Assembly: GCF_023072595.1 (NCBI RefSeq)
Contig: NZ_JALLGK010000001.1
Coordinates: forward strand, 62,001-126,000
Direction: 5' to 3'
Length of the DNA: 64,000 bases
Origin: Streptomyces sp. XM4193
Lineage (GTDB): Bacteria > Actinomycetota > Actinomycetes > Streptomycetales > Streptomycetaceae
This document shows, piece by piece, positions 26,453 to 35,306 of the stretch (within the stretch, counting starts at the first letter, position 1; each line of letters opens with the position of its first letter). Made by a program: the position numbers and the translations under genes. The notes beneath the pieces are model-generated. The model was not told where the DNA came from. It was given only the letters and a program-made list of their open reading frames with translations, and did not search any database.

Positions 26453-26480
26453 AGAGTAACCGAACGATCGGTCGGGACAA
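26453..26480 (-). promoter_or_regulatory. paaN promoter with TetR operator in the spacer
   Basis: On the minus strand TTGTCC (26480-26475) and TACTCT (26458-26453) are 16 bp apart, a fair -35/-10 pair. The palindrome ACCGAACGATCGGTCGGG (26459-26476) fills the spacer. It resembles the ACCGACCGATCGGT-type operators of acyl-CoA-responsive TetR regulators. The TetR gene at 28139, third in this locus, is the obvious candidate ligand. Confidence 0.65.
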
Positions 26481-26627
26481 GAGGGTCCGACGAGTCGCAC
26501 GCAGCGGGGCCGGTCCGCATGCCGCAGGTCCGTGTGCCACCGGTGCGGCCCTCGGCGCTAGCTGGCAGCGTCCCGCACAGCGACAAGCCGGCACGAAGCA
26601 GCAGACGCGAGGACAGCAGGGGGCAGG

Positions 26628-28142
26628 ATGCAGGGCACGCTCGGGACGGTCGCGGTCGTCGGCACCGGCACGATGGGACAGGGCATCGCCCAGGTCGCCC
26701 TGCTGGCCGGTCACCGCGTACGGCTGCACGACGTGGCGCCCGGTCGGGCCGCGGAGGCCGCCGAGGCGATCGGCCGACGGCTCGACCGGCTGGTCGAGAA
26801 GGGCCGGCTGAGCGAGCCGCAGCGCACCGAGGCCGCCGCCCGGCTGCACCCCGTACCCGACTCCTCCGACATGACGCAACTCGCCGACGCCGAACTGGTG
26901 GTGGAGGCCGTACTCGAGGAACTCGGCGCGAAACAGCAGCTGTTCACCGCTCTGGAGCAGATCGTCACCGACGACTGCCTGCTCGCGACCAACACCTCCT
27001 CCCTCTCCGTCACCGCCGTCGCGGGCGCGCTGCGCCGCCCCGGACGCTTCCTCGGACTGCACTTCTTCAACCCGGCGCCGCTGCTCCCGCTGGTGGAGGT
27101 GGTGAGCGGACACGCCACCGACCCGGCCGCCGCCGACCGCGCGCACCGACTCGCCGCAGCCTGGGGCAAGACCCCGGTGCGCTGCGCCGACACCCCGGGA
27201 TTCCTGGTCAACCGGGTCGCCCGCCCCTACTACGCCGAGTCCTTCCGCCTCCTCGAGGAGCGGATCGCCTCCCCCGCAACGCTCGACGCGGTGCTGCGGG
27301 AGAGCGGTGGCTTCCGGATGGGCCCGTTCGAACTCACCGACCTCATCGGGCAGGACGTCAACGAGTCCGTCACCCGCAGCGTGTGGGAGTCCTTCTTCCA
27401 GGACGTGAAGTTCACCCCGTCCCTCGCCCAGCGCCGCCTGGTGCAGTCCGGCCGGCTGGGCGCCAAGTCCGGGCAGGGCTGGTACGACCACGGCGAGCAC
27501 GCCGTACGCCCCGAACCGCAGACCGCGCAGCCCTGCCCCCCACCCGACAGGGTCGGCGTACACGGCGGACTCGGCCCGGCGGAGCTGCTGACCGAACTGC
27601 TCGCCGAGGCGGGCATCCCGGTCGACCGGGCGACACCGGAGGACCACAACAGCCCCCATGCGTACGGCGGTTGGCTGCTGCTGCCCGGCGGCGGACGGCT
27701 CTGCCTGGCCGACGGCCGCGCCCCCGAGGGACGGGACATCCACTTCGACCTCGCGCTCGACTACCGCACCGCCACCCGCATCGCGCTCGCCCCCGCCGAC
27801 ACCGTCCCGGCGTCCGAACTGGCCGACGCCATCGGCCTGTTCCAGGCACTCGGCAAGCAGGTCAGCGTCATCGAACCGGCACCGGGAATGATCGTCGCCC
27901 GCACGGTCGCGATGCTGGTCGACTTCGCCGCCGACGCGGCCGGACGCGGAATCGGCACCCCCGAGGACATCGACACCGCCATGCGCCTGGGCGTCAACTA
28001 CCCGCGCGGGCCCCTCGGCTGGGGCGCCGCCCTCGGCTGGGAGTGGACCGTCGACGTGCTGCGCCATCTGCACACCGAACATCCGACCGGCCGTTACGCA
28101 CCCTCGCGTGCCCTGCTCCGGCGAAGGAGCGCAGAATCATGA
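26628..28142 (+). CDS. paaH: 3-hydroxyacyl-CoA dehydrogenase (phenylacetate pathway type)
   Basis: The 504-residue product has an NAD-binding Rossmann start VAVVGTGTMGQGIAQVALLAG, the catalytic region LHFFNPAPLLPLVEVVSG and a 3HCDH C-terminal domain (TPGFLVNRVARPYYAESFRLLEE). A second shorter C-terminal 3HCDH-like domain lies at about residues 415-500. This two-C-domain layout is the one used by PaaH/PaaC-type enzymes, which oxidise 3-hydroxyadipyl-CoA. It diverges from paaN and overlaps the TetR gene by 4 bp. Confidence 0.88.
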   Translation: MQGTLGTVAVVGTGTMGQGIAQVALLAGHRVRLHDVAPGRAAEAAEAIGRRLDRLVEKGRLSEPQRTEAAARLHPVPDSSDMTQLADAELVVEAVLEELGAKQQLFTALEQIVTDDCLLATNTSSLSVTAVAGALRRPGRFLGLHFFNPAPLLPLVEVVSGHATDPAAADRAHRLAAAWGKTPVRCADTPGFLVNRVARPYYAESFRLLEERIASPATLDAVLRESGGFRMGPFELTDLIGQDVNESVTRSVWESFFQDVKFTPSLAQRRLVQSGRLGAKSGQGWYDHGEHAVRPEPQTAQPCPPPDRVGVHGGLGPAELLTELLAEAGIPVDRATPEDHNSPHAYGGWLLLPGGGRLCLADGRAPEGRDIHFDLALDYRTATRIALAPADTVPASELADAIGLFQALGKQVSVIEPAPGMIVARTVAMLVDFAADAAGRGIGTPEDIDTAMRLGVNYPRGPLGWGAALGWEWTVDVLRHLHTEHPTGRYAPSRALLRRRSAES

Positions 28143-28726
28143 CCATGCCCAAACGCGACACCTACACCCCGGACTCACTGCTCACCGTCGCGGTGCAGGT
28201 GTTCAACGAACGCGGCTACGACGGCACTTCGATGGAGCACCTGTCCAAAGCGGCCGGCATCTCCAAGTCCTCGATCTACCACCATGTGCGCAGCAAGGAC
28301 GAGTTGCTGCGCCGCGCCCTCAGCCGCGCCCTGGACGGACTCTTCGCGATCCTGGAGGAACCGGGCGCCGGCGAGGGCCGACCCGTCGCCCGCCTGGAGT
28401 ACGTGACACGGCGCACGGCCGAGGTGCTGATGGCCGAACTCCCGTACGTCACCCTGCTGTTGCGCGTACACGGCAACACCGACACCGAACGCTGGGCGAT
28501 GGCGCGGCGCCGCGAGTTCGACCACCAGGTCGCCGAACTCCTCAAGCACGCCGCCGCGGACGGCGACCTGCGCGCCGACGTCGACCTGCGACTGGCGACC
28601 CGGCTGCTCTTCGGAATGATCAACTCGATCGTGGAGTGGTACCGCCCCGAACTCGGCTCCGTCTCCGCCCGCGAAGAGGTCGCCGAGGCGGTGGTCAAGC
28701 TCGCCTTCGCCGGCCTGCGCACCTGA
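28139..28726 (+). CDS. TetR-family regulator, probable regulator of the paa genes
   Basis: The 195-residue product has an N-terminal TetR helix-turn-helix (TPDSLLTVAVQVFNERGYDGTSMEHLSKAAGISKSSIYHHVRSK in sequence, residues 10-55) and an all-helical ligand domain. Its ATG overlaps the paaH stop (ATGA), so it is made with paaH. Together with the operator in the paaN promoter this indicates local acyl-CoA-type feedback control, as for actinobacterial PaaR. That role is inferred. Confidence 0.9.
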   Translation: MTMPKRDTYTPDSLLTVAVQVFNERGYDGTSMEHLSKAAGISKSSIYHHVRSKDELLRRALSRALDGLFAILEEPGAGEGRPVARLEYVTRRTAEVLMAELPYVTLLLRVHGNTDTERWAMARRREFDHQVAELLKHAAADGDLRADVDLRLATRLLFGMINSIVEWYRPELGSVSAREEVAEAVVKLAFAGLRT

Positions 28727-28765
28727 CACCCGGCACCCGGCACCCGGCACCCGGCACCCGGCACC
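28727..28765. repeat. CACCCGG heptanucleotide tandem repeat
   Basis: Five perfect copies plus a partial one start at the base after the TetR stop codon. Confidence 0.9.
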
Positions 28766-28995
28766 ACGGTGCGCGTCGTATCGACCGCAGTGTTCCGTCC
28801 TCTTCACAACTCCGTTGCCATGACCCCGAGTTGAGATTCCCGGAGCGCCACAACGCCACCGAATTGAGCACGTATTTCGGGTCCAGCCGAAACGCCCGAT
28901 ATTGCCGCTCACGCTCGAACTCCTCTTGCCACTCGCTCACCCCGCCCCGATAGCCTTGCCCTTCGACCGGGGGACCATCGCGGACGGGAAAGATC

Positions 28996-29415
28996 ATGGA
29001 CAGCCAGAACAAGGGCCGGGGAAACGACGAGCAGTGGCTCGGCGACGACGATTTCCTGGAGTTCACCCAGAACGACCCGGTGGGCGCCAGAAACCTGCGA
29101 CTCACTCTCGAAAAACTCGCCGAGGGCGGAGCGGGAGAGACCACCCAGGAAATGGCCCGAGAGGTGCTGTCCGGACGCATCGGACTCCGCCAGGCGGTCA
29201 CCGTGCCCGCGTACTCCGAGGCACTCGTCCAGGGGATGCAGCCGTTCAAGGAGAAGTGGGAAGAACTCTCCGACTCCGAACGCGAGGAACTGGCCGCACA
29301 GGGACAGCGCGACTACGAGCAGCAGGAACGCGAACTCCGCGAGGAGCGCGCCGCCGAGGAACGCAAGCGCAACGGCGGCAACCCGCCCCGCCACAGCGGC
29401 GGTTGGACGCTGTAA
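28996..29415 (+). CDS. GRIGLRQA-motif protein of ESX-like locus A
   Basis: The 139-residue product is highly charged. Its middle, EMAREVLSGRIGLRQAVTVPAYSEAL, matches the protein encoded at 45115-45600 (EMANEVLAGRIGLRQAMHIDSYSEAL), and both have a Glu/Gln/Arg-rich coiled-coil-like tail. It has no signal peptide or membrane segment. In both loci it neighbours a WXG100-like gene, so it may be a chaperone or accessory for that substrate. This is inferred from context only. Confidence 0.8.
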   Translation: MDSQNKGRGNDEQWLGDDDFLEFTQNDPVGARNLRLTLEKLAEGGAGETTQEMAREVLSGRIGLRQAVTVPAYSEALVQGMQPFKEKWEELSDSEREELAAQGQRDYEQQERELREERAAEERKRNGGNPPRHSGGWTL

Positions 29416-29482
29416 CAGCTCGCCGTCACCACACGCCCCGCACGCCCGGACCGACCGCACCCGCGACCCCCGGTGGACCCGA

Positions 29483-30649
29483 ATGAGCTTCAAGGTCAAC
29501 GCAGCAGACATCAAGGCATACGGCGAAATGATCGGCCGCGCCAAGGACGACATGTCAGCAGGCGCGAACCACGTACGCAAAGAGGACAACGAGCACAACA
29601 AGATAAGCGGAGGCAGTCAGCTCTGGAAAGGAATTCTGACCCAGCACAAGAGCATTTGCAGCAGGGTCGAAACAGCACTGAATCAATACGAAAGGGTGCT
29701 CGCGAGCTCAGCCCAGGAGCTGAGGAAATCCGCCGATTACTACAGGAGGACAGACGAGGAAGAGGCTCGAAAGGTCGATTCCACCTATCCTGGTGGACTC
29801 TCCAAGGTTCCCAGCCCGAGCCCCGGAGCGAATACCCAGGGCTTCAACGATCGCGAATCCGCACGGGATGCACTGAACAAGGTCGAAGGACACTTCGAAG
29901 ATCGATACGAAGCGGTTGTCGGGGCCCGCTCGGACAGCCTCAGCCAGAATCTGGCCAATGGACGTGCGCTGGGAGCACTCAGAGACGGCGTGGGGTTCGT
30001 GCTCGACCTGACAAGTCCATCCACCCTCCTCAACGAGGGCCTGAAGCTCGCCTTCGACTTCGACGTGCTCGACGAGTTCGCCCAGATGATCGCAGGTGAC
30101 TGGGGGAAGTTCGCTGACGTGGAGGCGACCTGGGAGCGCATCGGAAACCTCTGTGTCGCCGTGGCGAAGAACATCGAGTCCGGCAACGAGACTCTGAGCA
30201 CCAGCTGGCAGGGGAAAGCAGCTGCGTCCGGCTGGCACTACTTCAACGGACTGACACAGCAACTCAACGAGTTCGCGGATGCTTTCGATCGCCTGATTGC
30301 CAACTACGAGGCCCTGGCCACCGATATCGCTGCATTTGTGAACTCGCTCAAGCTGGCGATCACTCTAATCCTCGACAAGGCCATCGAGGTTGCGCTGAAG
30401 GCCGCGGTGGCCGGAGCCGCCGCAAGCACGGGAGTGGGCCTGGTACTGACCGGAGCCTCAGCCGCTTCCATCGCCCTGGACATCGTGCAGATGCTGGGCA
30501 GGTACACGGAAGTGGTGCTCGGTCTCAGCGCCCTCTTCGCAGTGCTCAACACCATCGAGGGGTCCAGCACCAGCGATCTGGAGAAGGAGCTCTCGAAGAT
30601 CACGAACTTCCCGACTCCCGGCAACAGTTACGACCACCGAGCGGTCTGA
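29483..30649 (+). CDS. WXG100-like (ESX-type) secretion candidate, fused form, locus A
   Basis: The 388-residue product begins MSFKV. Residues 1-105 form a WXG100-like helical hairpin with WKG at the turn, followed by YYRRTDEE, which fits the type VII export motif YxxxD. A linker leads to residues 120-250, a second WXG100-like unit with WQG (STSWQGKAAASGW). A hydrophobic helical segment follows (about 290-360), and the protein ends FPTPGNSYDHRAV. The same architecture is found at 56853-58052 and, split in two, at 45632-46747. It is probably exported or surface-associated. GGTGG lies six bases before ATG 29483. It converges on three membrane-protein genes. Confidence 0.85.
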   Translation: MSFKVNAADIKAYGEMIGRAKDDMSAGANHVRKEDNEHNKISGGSQLWKGILTQHKSICSRVETALNQYERVLASSAQELRKSADYYRRTDEEEARKVDSTYPGGLSKVPSPSPGANTQGFNDRESARDALNKVEGHFEDRYEAVVGARSDSLSQNLANGRALGALRDGVGFVLDLTSPSTLLNEGLKLAFDFDVLDEFAQMIAGDWGKFADVEATWERIGNLCVAVAKNIESGNETLSTSWQGKAAASGWHYFNGLTQQLNEFADAFDRLIANYEALATDIAAFVNSLKLAITLILDKAIEVALKAAVAGAAASTGVGLVLTGASAASIALDIVQMLGRYTEVVLGLSALFAVLNTIEGSSTSDLEKELSKITNFPTPGNSYDHRAV

Positions 30650-30753
30650 GGCCACCAGCGGTCCCACGCCCAGGGCCTGCGCATGGCAGGACAATCACGG
30701 GGCGCCCTGGTCTGCCGTGGCACCGATCGTGTCGGCACCACCGCGGGCGCAAC

Positions 30754-32220
30754 TCACCGTCTGGCCCACGCGCGGCCGGCGAGCCGGTTGTGCACGAAGC
30801 AGGGGATCAGCACCGCGGCAGCGAGGAGCATGAGCCTCATCGACCAGACCTGCTCCGGGTCACCGAGCGGAACCACGAGCATCGCCAGCAGCACGGCCGC
30901 CCCGGGCAGCCCCGCCAGGAGCGCGGTCAGGCGCAGTCGGGGCCTGCGAAGGACGCGCCCGTCGAGGGGTCGGACCTGCGGGCAGCGTTCCGCGGGGAGC
31001 CGAGGCACCCGCTCCCCCTCGGGCATCGATTCCGACGGCACCGACGGCGTACGGCCGCGCAGGGCACTCCCGTCGGCGAGTACGAACACAGCGGAATCGA
31101 GTGCGGGACGGCCGCTGTCACGCATCCTCGGTCCGAGGCTGCGCGGAGCATCGCCGTGCTGCACTCCGACGGAGGACGGTGACGGTCCCCGAACGGCCCG
31201 GGGTTCCCAGTAGAGCCATCCTTCGCATCCGGAGAGAGTCTCGGCCACACGGTCGGTGTCGACCCAGCGTTCCAGCAGCAGCTCGCGCTCGCCGCCGCGG
31301 AGCGAGGTCAGAACGAGTACCCGCCCCTTGTTGAAAGCGGACTTCCGGTGGCCGCTGACCCGTACCCGCAGTGCACGAGCCCGTCCGTTGTGCACGGCGG
31401 CAGCCACTGGCCCCCGACCTGCCCGGTCGGACCTGCGGGTACGCACCCACCACCATCGGGCGCCGGCCACCCCTGCCGGCACGAGAGCGAGCAGCAGCGG
31501 CTCCGGGCTCCGGCTCCAACCGCCGCTTCTCTCCTCCAGCTCGCCGCGGCTCAACGCCATGATCGCGTCGCCGGAGGCCACGTCGGTTCTGTACCTGGCC
31601 CAGACCTCGTCGCGGTAGTGCACGGACACACGTTTGTGGGCGTGCGCGATGGTCCCCTCCAGATACCGGCCGGAGCCGTCGGGCTTCGTGTTCGCCCTGA
31701 TGCGGAAGGTCCGTTGCGCAGTCGACACCCTCGTCGTGTCCACCCGGAGCACGGTGACTTCGGCGACAGCCGTGCTCGCGGCACCGCGGACCCGGTTCTC
31801 CGGTCCCGTCGTCTGGGCCGCCGATCCCGCAAGCACCACCACCGGCACCGTGCACAACCAGAAGAGCACGGCGGTGCGTTGACGTTTGCGGTCCGGCCAC
31901 CCTGCCGCCGGCTCCGCCGCAAATCCCTGCGGTCGCAGTGATGCGGACCCACATCCGGCGGGTTCGCGGCGAACCGGCCTGCGCAAGGCGAGGGCTCGCA
32001 GTGCCGCCCCCAGGCACGCCACAGCGAGCATGGCCAGCAGATCCCAGCGGGGAAGCGCCGCGGCGTACCGCGCCAGCAGACAGACGGTGAAGCCGAACAC
32101 TCCGGCCAGCGCCAGCCACGCCCCTGCCGTCGCCCCACCGGGGATCCGCCCCTCGGCGGACTGCGAGGCATCCGACCTCGGCTCGCCACCGGACACATCC
32201 GTCGACGCACGCCGGATCAC
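30754..32220 (-). CDS. ESX-locus polytopic membrane protein, paralogue 3
   Basis: The 488-residue product has two N-terminal helices (GVFGFTVCLLARYAAALPRWDLLAMLAV), a helix near residue 105, an outer-face domain of about 110 residues, a helix near 245, and a cytoplasmic domain with RALRVRVSG, RELLLERW, GWLYW and VLADGSALRGRTP. It ends with a terminal helix pair. It is a clear paralogue of the next two genes upstream but the most diverged of the three. GTG 32220 overlaps the preceding stop (GTGA) with GGGAG seven bases upstream, so the frame extending to 33546 is not the gene. Function is unknown. Confidence 0.8.
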   Translation of the reverse strand: MIRRASTDVSGGEPRSDASQSAEGRIPGGATAGAWLALAGVFGFTVCLLARYAAALPRWDLLAMLAVACLGAALRALALRRPVRREPAGCGSASLRPQGFAAEPAAGWPDRKRQRTAVLFWLCTVPVVVLAGSAAQTTGPENRVRGAASTAVAEVTVLRVDTTRVSTAQRTFRIRANTKPDGSGRYLEGTIAHAHKRVSVHYRDEVWARYRTDVASGDAIMALSRGELEERSGGWSRSPEPLLLALVPAGVAGARWWWVRTRRSDRAGRGPVAAAVHNGRARALRVRVSGHRKSAFNKGRVLVLTSLRGGERELLLERWVDTDRVAETLSGCEGWLYWEPRAVRGPSPSSVGVQHGDAPRSLGPRMRDSGRPALDSAVFVLADGSALRGRTPSVPSESMPEGERVPRLPAERCPQVRPLDGRVLRRPRLRLTALLAGLPGAAVLLAMLVVPLGDPEQVWSMRLMLLAAAVLIPCFVHNRLAGRAWARR

Positions 32221-33683
32221 CGCCGGGCTCCCGAACCGGTCGCAGCGCGGTAGGAGGCATAACCCGAAGCCATGACGACCGCCCAGGGGAGGAAGGTGTA
32301 GAGCTGCCAGTACGTCGTGAGGTCGCCGAACGGCAGGGCCGACAGGGCGAGCAGCATCAGCAGACCGGGCATCCAGAGGAGCACTGCACGCGGACGAAGG
32401 GCGGGCAGACGGAGGAAACGCGGTTCCAGCGGGCGCACTTGGGGGCACTCGTCGGGATGCCGCCGGGGAACGATTCGACCCGCCGGCATCGGCCCGTCGA
32501 GCGTACGGGGCGTACGGCCGCGCAGATAGCGCCCGTCCGCGAGGACCAGCACGGCGGAATCCAGCGCCGCAGGGCCGACGTTGGCGCGCAGACGGCCGAG
32601 AGTGAGGAGGTGCCACGCCTTGCGAAGGGCGGTCTTCGGCGGAGTGTGACGGTCCGCAGCGGTGCGGGACCAGTAGAGCCAACCGCTCTGTCCCGCCAGC
32701 GAGTTGGCGACGTGTCGCGGGTCGGACCAGCGGCCGAGGAGAAGTTCGCGCTCGCCCTCGGCCGCAGTGAGCACGAGGACGTTCCCCTTGTTGAGCGTCG
32801 CAGTGCGTACGCCGGTGACGCGCACTCGCAACGCGCGGGCTCGTCCGGTGTGGACCTGGAGCGCGACCGGTTCCTGTCCTCTGCCGTCCAGACTTCCCCT
32901 GCGCAGAAGCCGCAGGAGGACGACGAGGACGAGAGCGGGCATGAGAGCCGAACCGAGGTGTCCGGGGTTCCTCGTCCAACCGCCCGCCCAGTCCTCCAGC
33001 TTGCTGCGTTCGGTCGCGAACACTGCCTCGGTGGGGGACGGTGAGGAGGCGGGTACGTACATCGCCCAGATCCGCCCGCCCTCGACCACCGAGATGTTCT
33101 GAGCGCGGCGGATGGTCCCCTCCAGGAGCTGTCCCCGACCGTCGGCCCGCGTCTTCGCCGTGATCTCCACGGTCGATATCGAGGTGCTCTCCCCTTTGGC
33201 CCTGGTACGTGGACGGTGCGTGGTCGTCTCCTCCCGAACGACAGTGACTTCGGCGATCCTGAAGTCGCTGCTGCGCACCCGTTCCAGAACACCCGTGGTC
33301 TGCCCCGCGGAAAGCGCCAGCAGGGTGACCGGGACGGCGCAGAGCCAGAAGACGACCGCAGCCGTCGCGGACTTGTGGCGGGGCCACCACAGGCGTTGCT
33401 CGGCACGGAAGCCCGGCGGCTGCGACGGTGCGTCGGGGCGCAACTGCCGGGCCGGGTCCGAGGAGTTGAGCACTCGGGCGCGCAGGGCGTGCATCCGTAT
33501 CGCCGCCCCGACGCCCACCACCGCGAGCATCGCCAACAGATCCCACCGCGGCAACACCGTGCTGAACCGCACCAGCAGACAGACGGTGAAACCCACGACC
33601 CCCGCCAGCGCCGTGTACGAACCCGTACGCGCACGCCGACGCAGCCGCGCCTCCTCGTCCGCCTGCACCGACACCACCCGCAT
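32217..33683 (-). CDS. ESX-locus polytopic membrane protein, paralogue 2
   Basis: The 488-residue product shares its whole plan with the genes on either side: helix pair at residues 20-65, helix near 105, outer-face domain (AEVTVVREE...LEGTIRRAQNISVVEGGRIWAMY), helix near 240, and a cytoplasmic domain with RALRVRVTG, RELLLGRW, SGWLYWSR and VLADGRYLRGRTPRTLDG. It ends in two helices. ATG 33683 is chosen because the N-terminus then aligns with paralogue 1 (MRxxx...DEExRLRRRARTG). A 187-bp stretch of its 5' part is identical to paralogue 1. Confidence 0.8.
   Translation of the reverse strand: MRVVSVQADEEARLRRRARTGSYTALAGVVGFTVCLLVRFSTVLPRWDLLAMLAVVGVGAAIRMHALRARVLNSSDPARQLRPDAPSQPPGFRAEQRLWWPRHKSATAAVVFWLCAVPVTLLALSAGQTTGVLERVRSSDFRIAEVTVVREETTTHRPRTRAKGESTSISTVEITAKTRADGRGQLLEGTIRRAQNISVVEGGRIWAMYVPASSPSPTEAVFATERSKLEDWAGGWTRNPGHLGSALMPALVLVVLLRLLRRGSLDGRGQEPVALQVHTGRARALRVRVTGVRTATLNKGNVLVLTAAEGERELLLGRWSDPRHVANSLAGQSGWLYWSRTAADRHTPPKTALRKAWHLLTLGRLRANVGPAALDSAVLVLADGRYLRGRTPRTLDGPMPAGRIVPRRHPDECPQVRPLEPRFLRLPALRPRAVLLWMPGLLMLLALSALPFGDLTTYWQLYTFLPWAVVMASGYASYRAATGSGARR
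33462..33648. repeat. 187-bp perfect direct repeat, copy in paralogue 2
   Basis: Every base matches 35088-35274. The repeat covers the N-terminal helix-pair coding region, while the flanking codons of the two genes differ widely. This indicates recent duplication with selection or gene conversion. Confidence 0.95.
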
Positions 33684-33824
33684 CAACCCCGCTCGCCCCG
33701 CCGATTCACTGCCCAACGACCGTAACGACCCCCACCGTCCACGCGGACCGGCGGGCCTCTCAGCGCCCCCTCAGCGCCACGAACCGCCGCGAACCGCGCC
33801 GCGCTCAGCGCCCCTCAGCGCCCC

Positions 33825-35306
33825 TCAGCGTCGTGAGCCGCCGTGGACGGCGGCGCGGTACGAGGCGTATCCGGAGGCCAGGACGGTGAGCGTCAGGAGG
33901 ACGGCGTTCGTCGGCCCGTCCTCGGTGAGGTCGCCGAGCGGGACAGTGAGCATCGCCAGGAACGTGGCCACCGCGGGCAGCGCCAGCACAACGGCGAGCG
34001 GGCGCACCCGGACCGCACGCAGGACGTGCCGCTCGACCGGCTGTGCCTCGGGACACGACTGCGGCCGGCGACGTTCCACGGCCCGGCCGGGGGCCATCGT
34101 CCCGTCGAGCGTTCGGGGCGTACGACCGCGCAGACAGCGTCCGTCCGCCAGCACCAGCACGGCGGAATCGAGCGCCCTCGGACCGGTGTTGGCACGTCGC
34201 CGGGCCAGGGTGACTGTGGCCCACACCCGGTCGCGGAGGGTCTGGGCGGCGGCGGGTGCGCCGTCCCGTGCCGTACGGCCCCAGTAGAGCCAACCGTTCT
34301 GCCCCTGAAGGCGGTGGGCGACGTGGTCCGGGTCGGCCCAGCGTTCCAGCAGCAGTTCGCGTTCGCCCTCGGGCGCGGTCAGCCGCAGGACCCGTCCCCG
34401 GTTGACCGAGGCTCGTCCCACGCCGGCCACCCGCACCCGCAGGGCCCGGGCCCGTCCGGTGTGGACGGCGGCTGCCACCAGGTCCTGGCCCGGTTGGTTC
34501 ACGGCGCCGGAGGCGACCAGCAACCACCGCACCCCGCAGAGCAGTGCGGGGACGAGGGCCACCTTCCAGATGCCCCGGTCCGCGGTCCACCCGCCGAGCA
34601 GTTCGTCGAGCTTGCCGCGGTCGGTGGCGAGGGCCGCCTGCCGGGAGGTGCTCGCCGGGTCGTACACGATCCAGACCGCGTCCCCCTCGACCAGGAGCGA
34701 TTCGCCTTGTGCGTCGACGATGTGCTCACGACGAATCGTCCCCTCCAGCGCGCGTCCGGTGCGGTCGGCCCGGGTGTTGACGCGCAGGTCGTAGGTGAAC
34801 ACCGAGTCGCGGTGCCCCCCCTCGAAGACCTTGGGCTGGTGGGCCTTCCTCGCCTCCACATGGGTCACGGTGCCGCGGACGACGGTGTGGTCACTGCCCC
34901 GGACGCGGTCGAGGACCGCGGTGGTGTTCGAGGCGGAGTAGGCGAGCAGCACCAGCGGCACGGCGCACAGCAGCAGGACGACCGTGCTCTCCATGCTCTT
35001 GCGGTCGGGCCACCACAGACGCTTCTCGATACGGAAACCCGGCGGAACGGGCGGCACGTCCGGGCGCAGCATGTGCCGCGGATCAACGGAGTTGAGCACT
35101 CGGGCGCGCAGGGCGTGCATCCGTATCGCCGCCCCGACGCCCACCACCGCGAGCATCGCCAACAGATCCCACCGCGGCAACACCGTGCTGAACCGCACCA
35201 GCAGACAGACGGTGAAACCCACGACCCCCGCCAGCGCCGTGTACGAACCCGTACGCGCACGCCGACGCAGCCGCTCCTCCTCGTCCCCGTCGGCCGCCGT
35301 GCGCAT
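33825..35306 (-). CDS. ESX-locus polytopic membrane protein, paralogue 1
   Basis: The 493-residue product has the same layout as the two genes that follow it in the same direction: two N-terminal helices, a third near residue 105, an outer-face domain with VRGTVTHVEA and LEGTIRRE, a helix near 245, a cytoplasmic domain with RALRVRVAG, GERELLLERW, QNGWLYWGR and VLADGRCLRGRTPRTLDG, and a terminal helix pair. ATG 35306 is chosen by alignment with paralogue 2. A GTG at 35324 is possible. The distant homologue at 55218 keeps the same cytoplasmic motifs. This suggests a membrane partner for the WXG-like proteins. Confidence 0.8.
   Translation of the reverse strand: MRTAADGDEEERLRRRARTGSYTALAGVVGFTVCLLVRFSTVLPRWDLLAMLAVVGVGAAIRMHALRARVLNSVDPRHMLRPDVPPVPPGFRIEKRLWWPDRKSMESTVVLLLCAVPLVLLAYSASNTTAVLDRVRGSDHTVVRGTVTHVEARKAHQPKVFEGGHRDSVFTYDLRVNTRADRTGRALEGTIRREHIVDAQGESLLVEGDAVWIVYDPASTSRQAALATDRGKLDELLGGWTADRGIWKVALVPALLCGVRWLLVASGAVNQPGQDLVAAAVHTGRARALRVRVAGVGRASVNRGRVLRLTAPEGERELLLERWADPDHVAHRLQGQNGWLYWGRTARDGAPAAAQTLRDRVWATVTLARRRANTGPRALDSAVLVLADGRCLRGRTPRTLDGTMAPGRAVERRRPQSCPEAQPVERHVLRAVRVRPLAVVLALPAVATFLAMLTVPLGDLTEDGPTNAVLLTLTVLASGYASYRAAVHGGSRR
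35088..35274. repeat. 187-bp perfect direct repeat, copy in paralogue 1
   Basis: It is identical to 33462-33648 and lies in the same position relative to the gene start. See the entry for the other copy. Confidence 0.95.

Noticed and set aside
32218..33546. 930-residue version of the third membrane paralogue
   Set aside because: The first 440 codons are a shadow of paralogue 2. The GTGA overlap with a good ribosome site at 32220 marks the true start.
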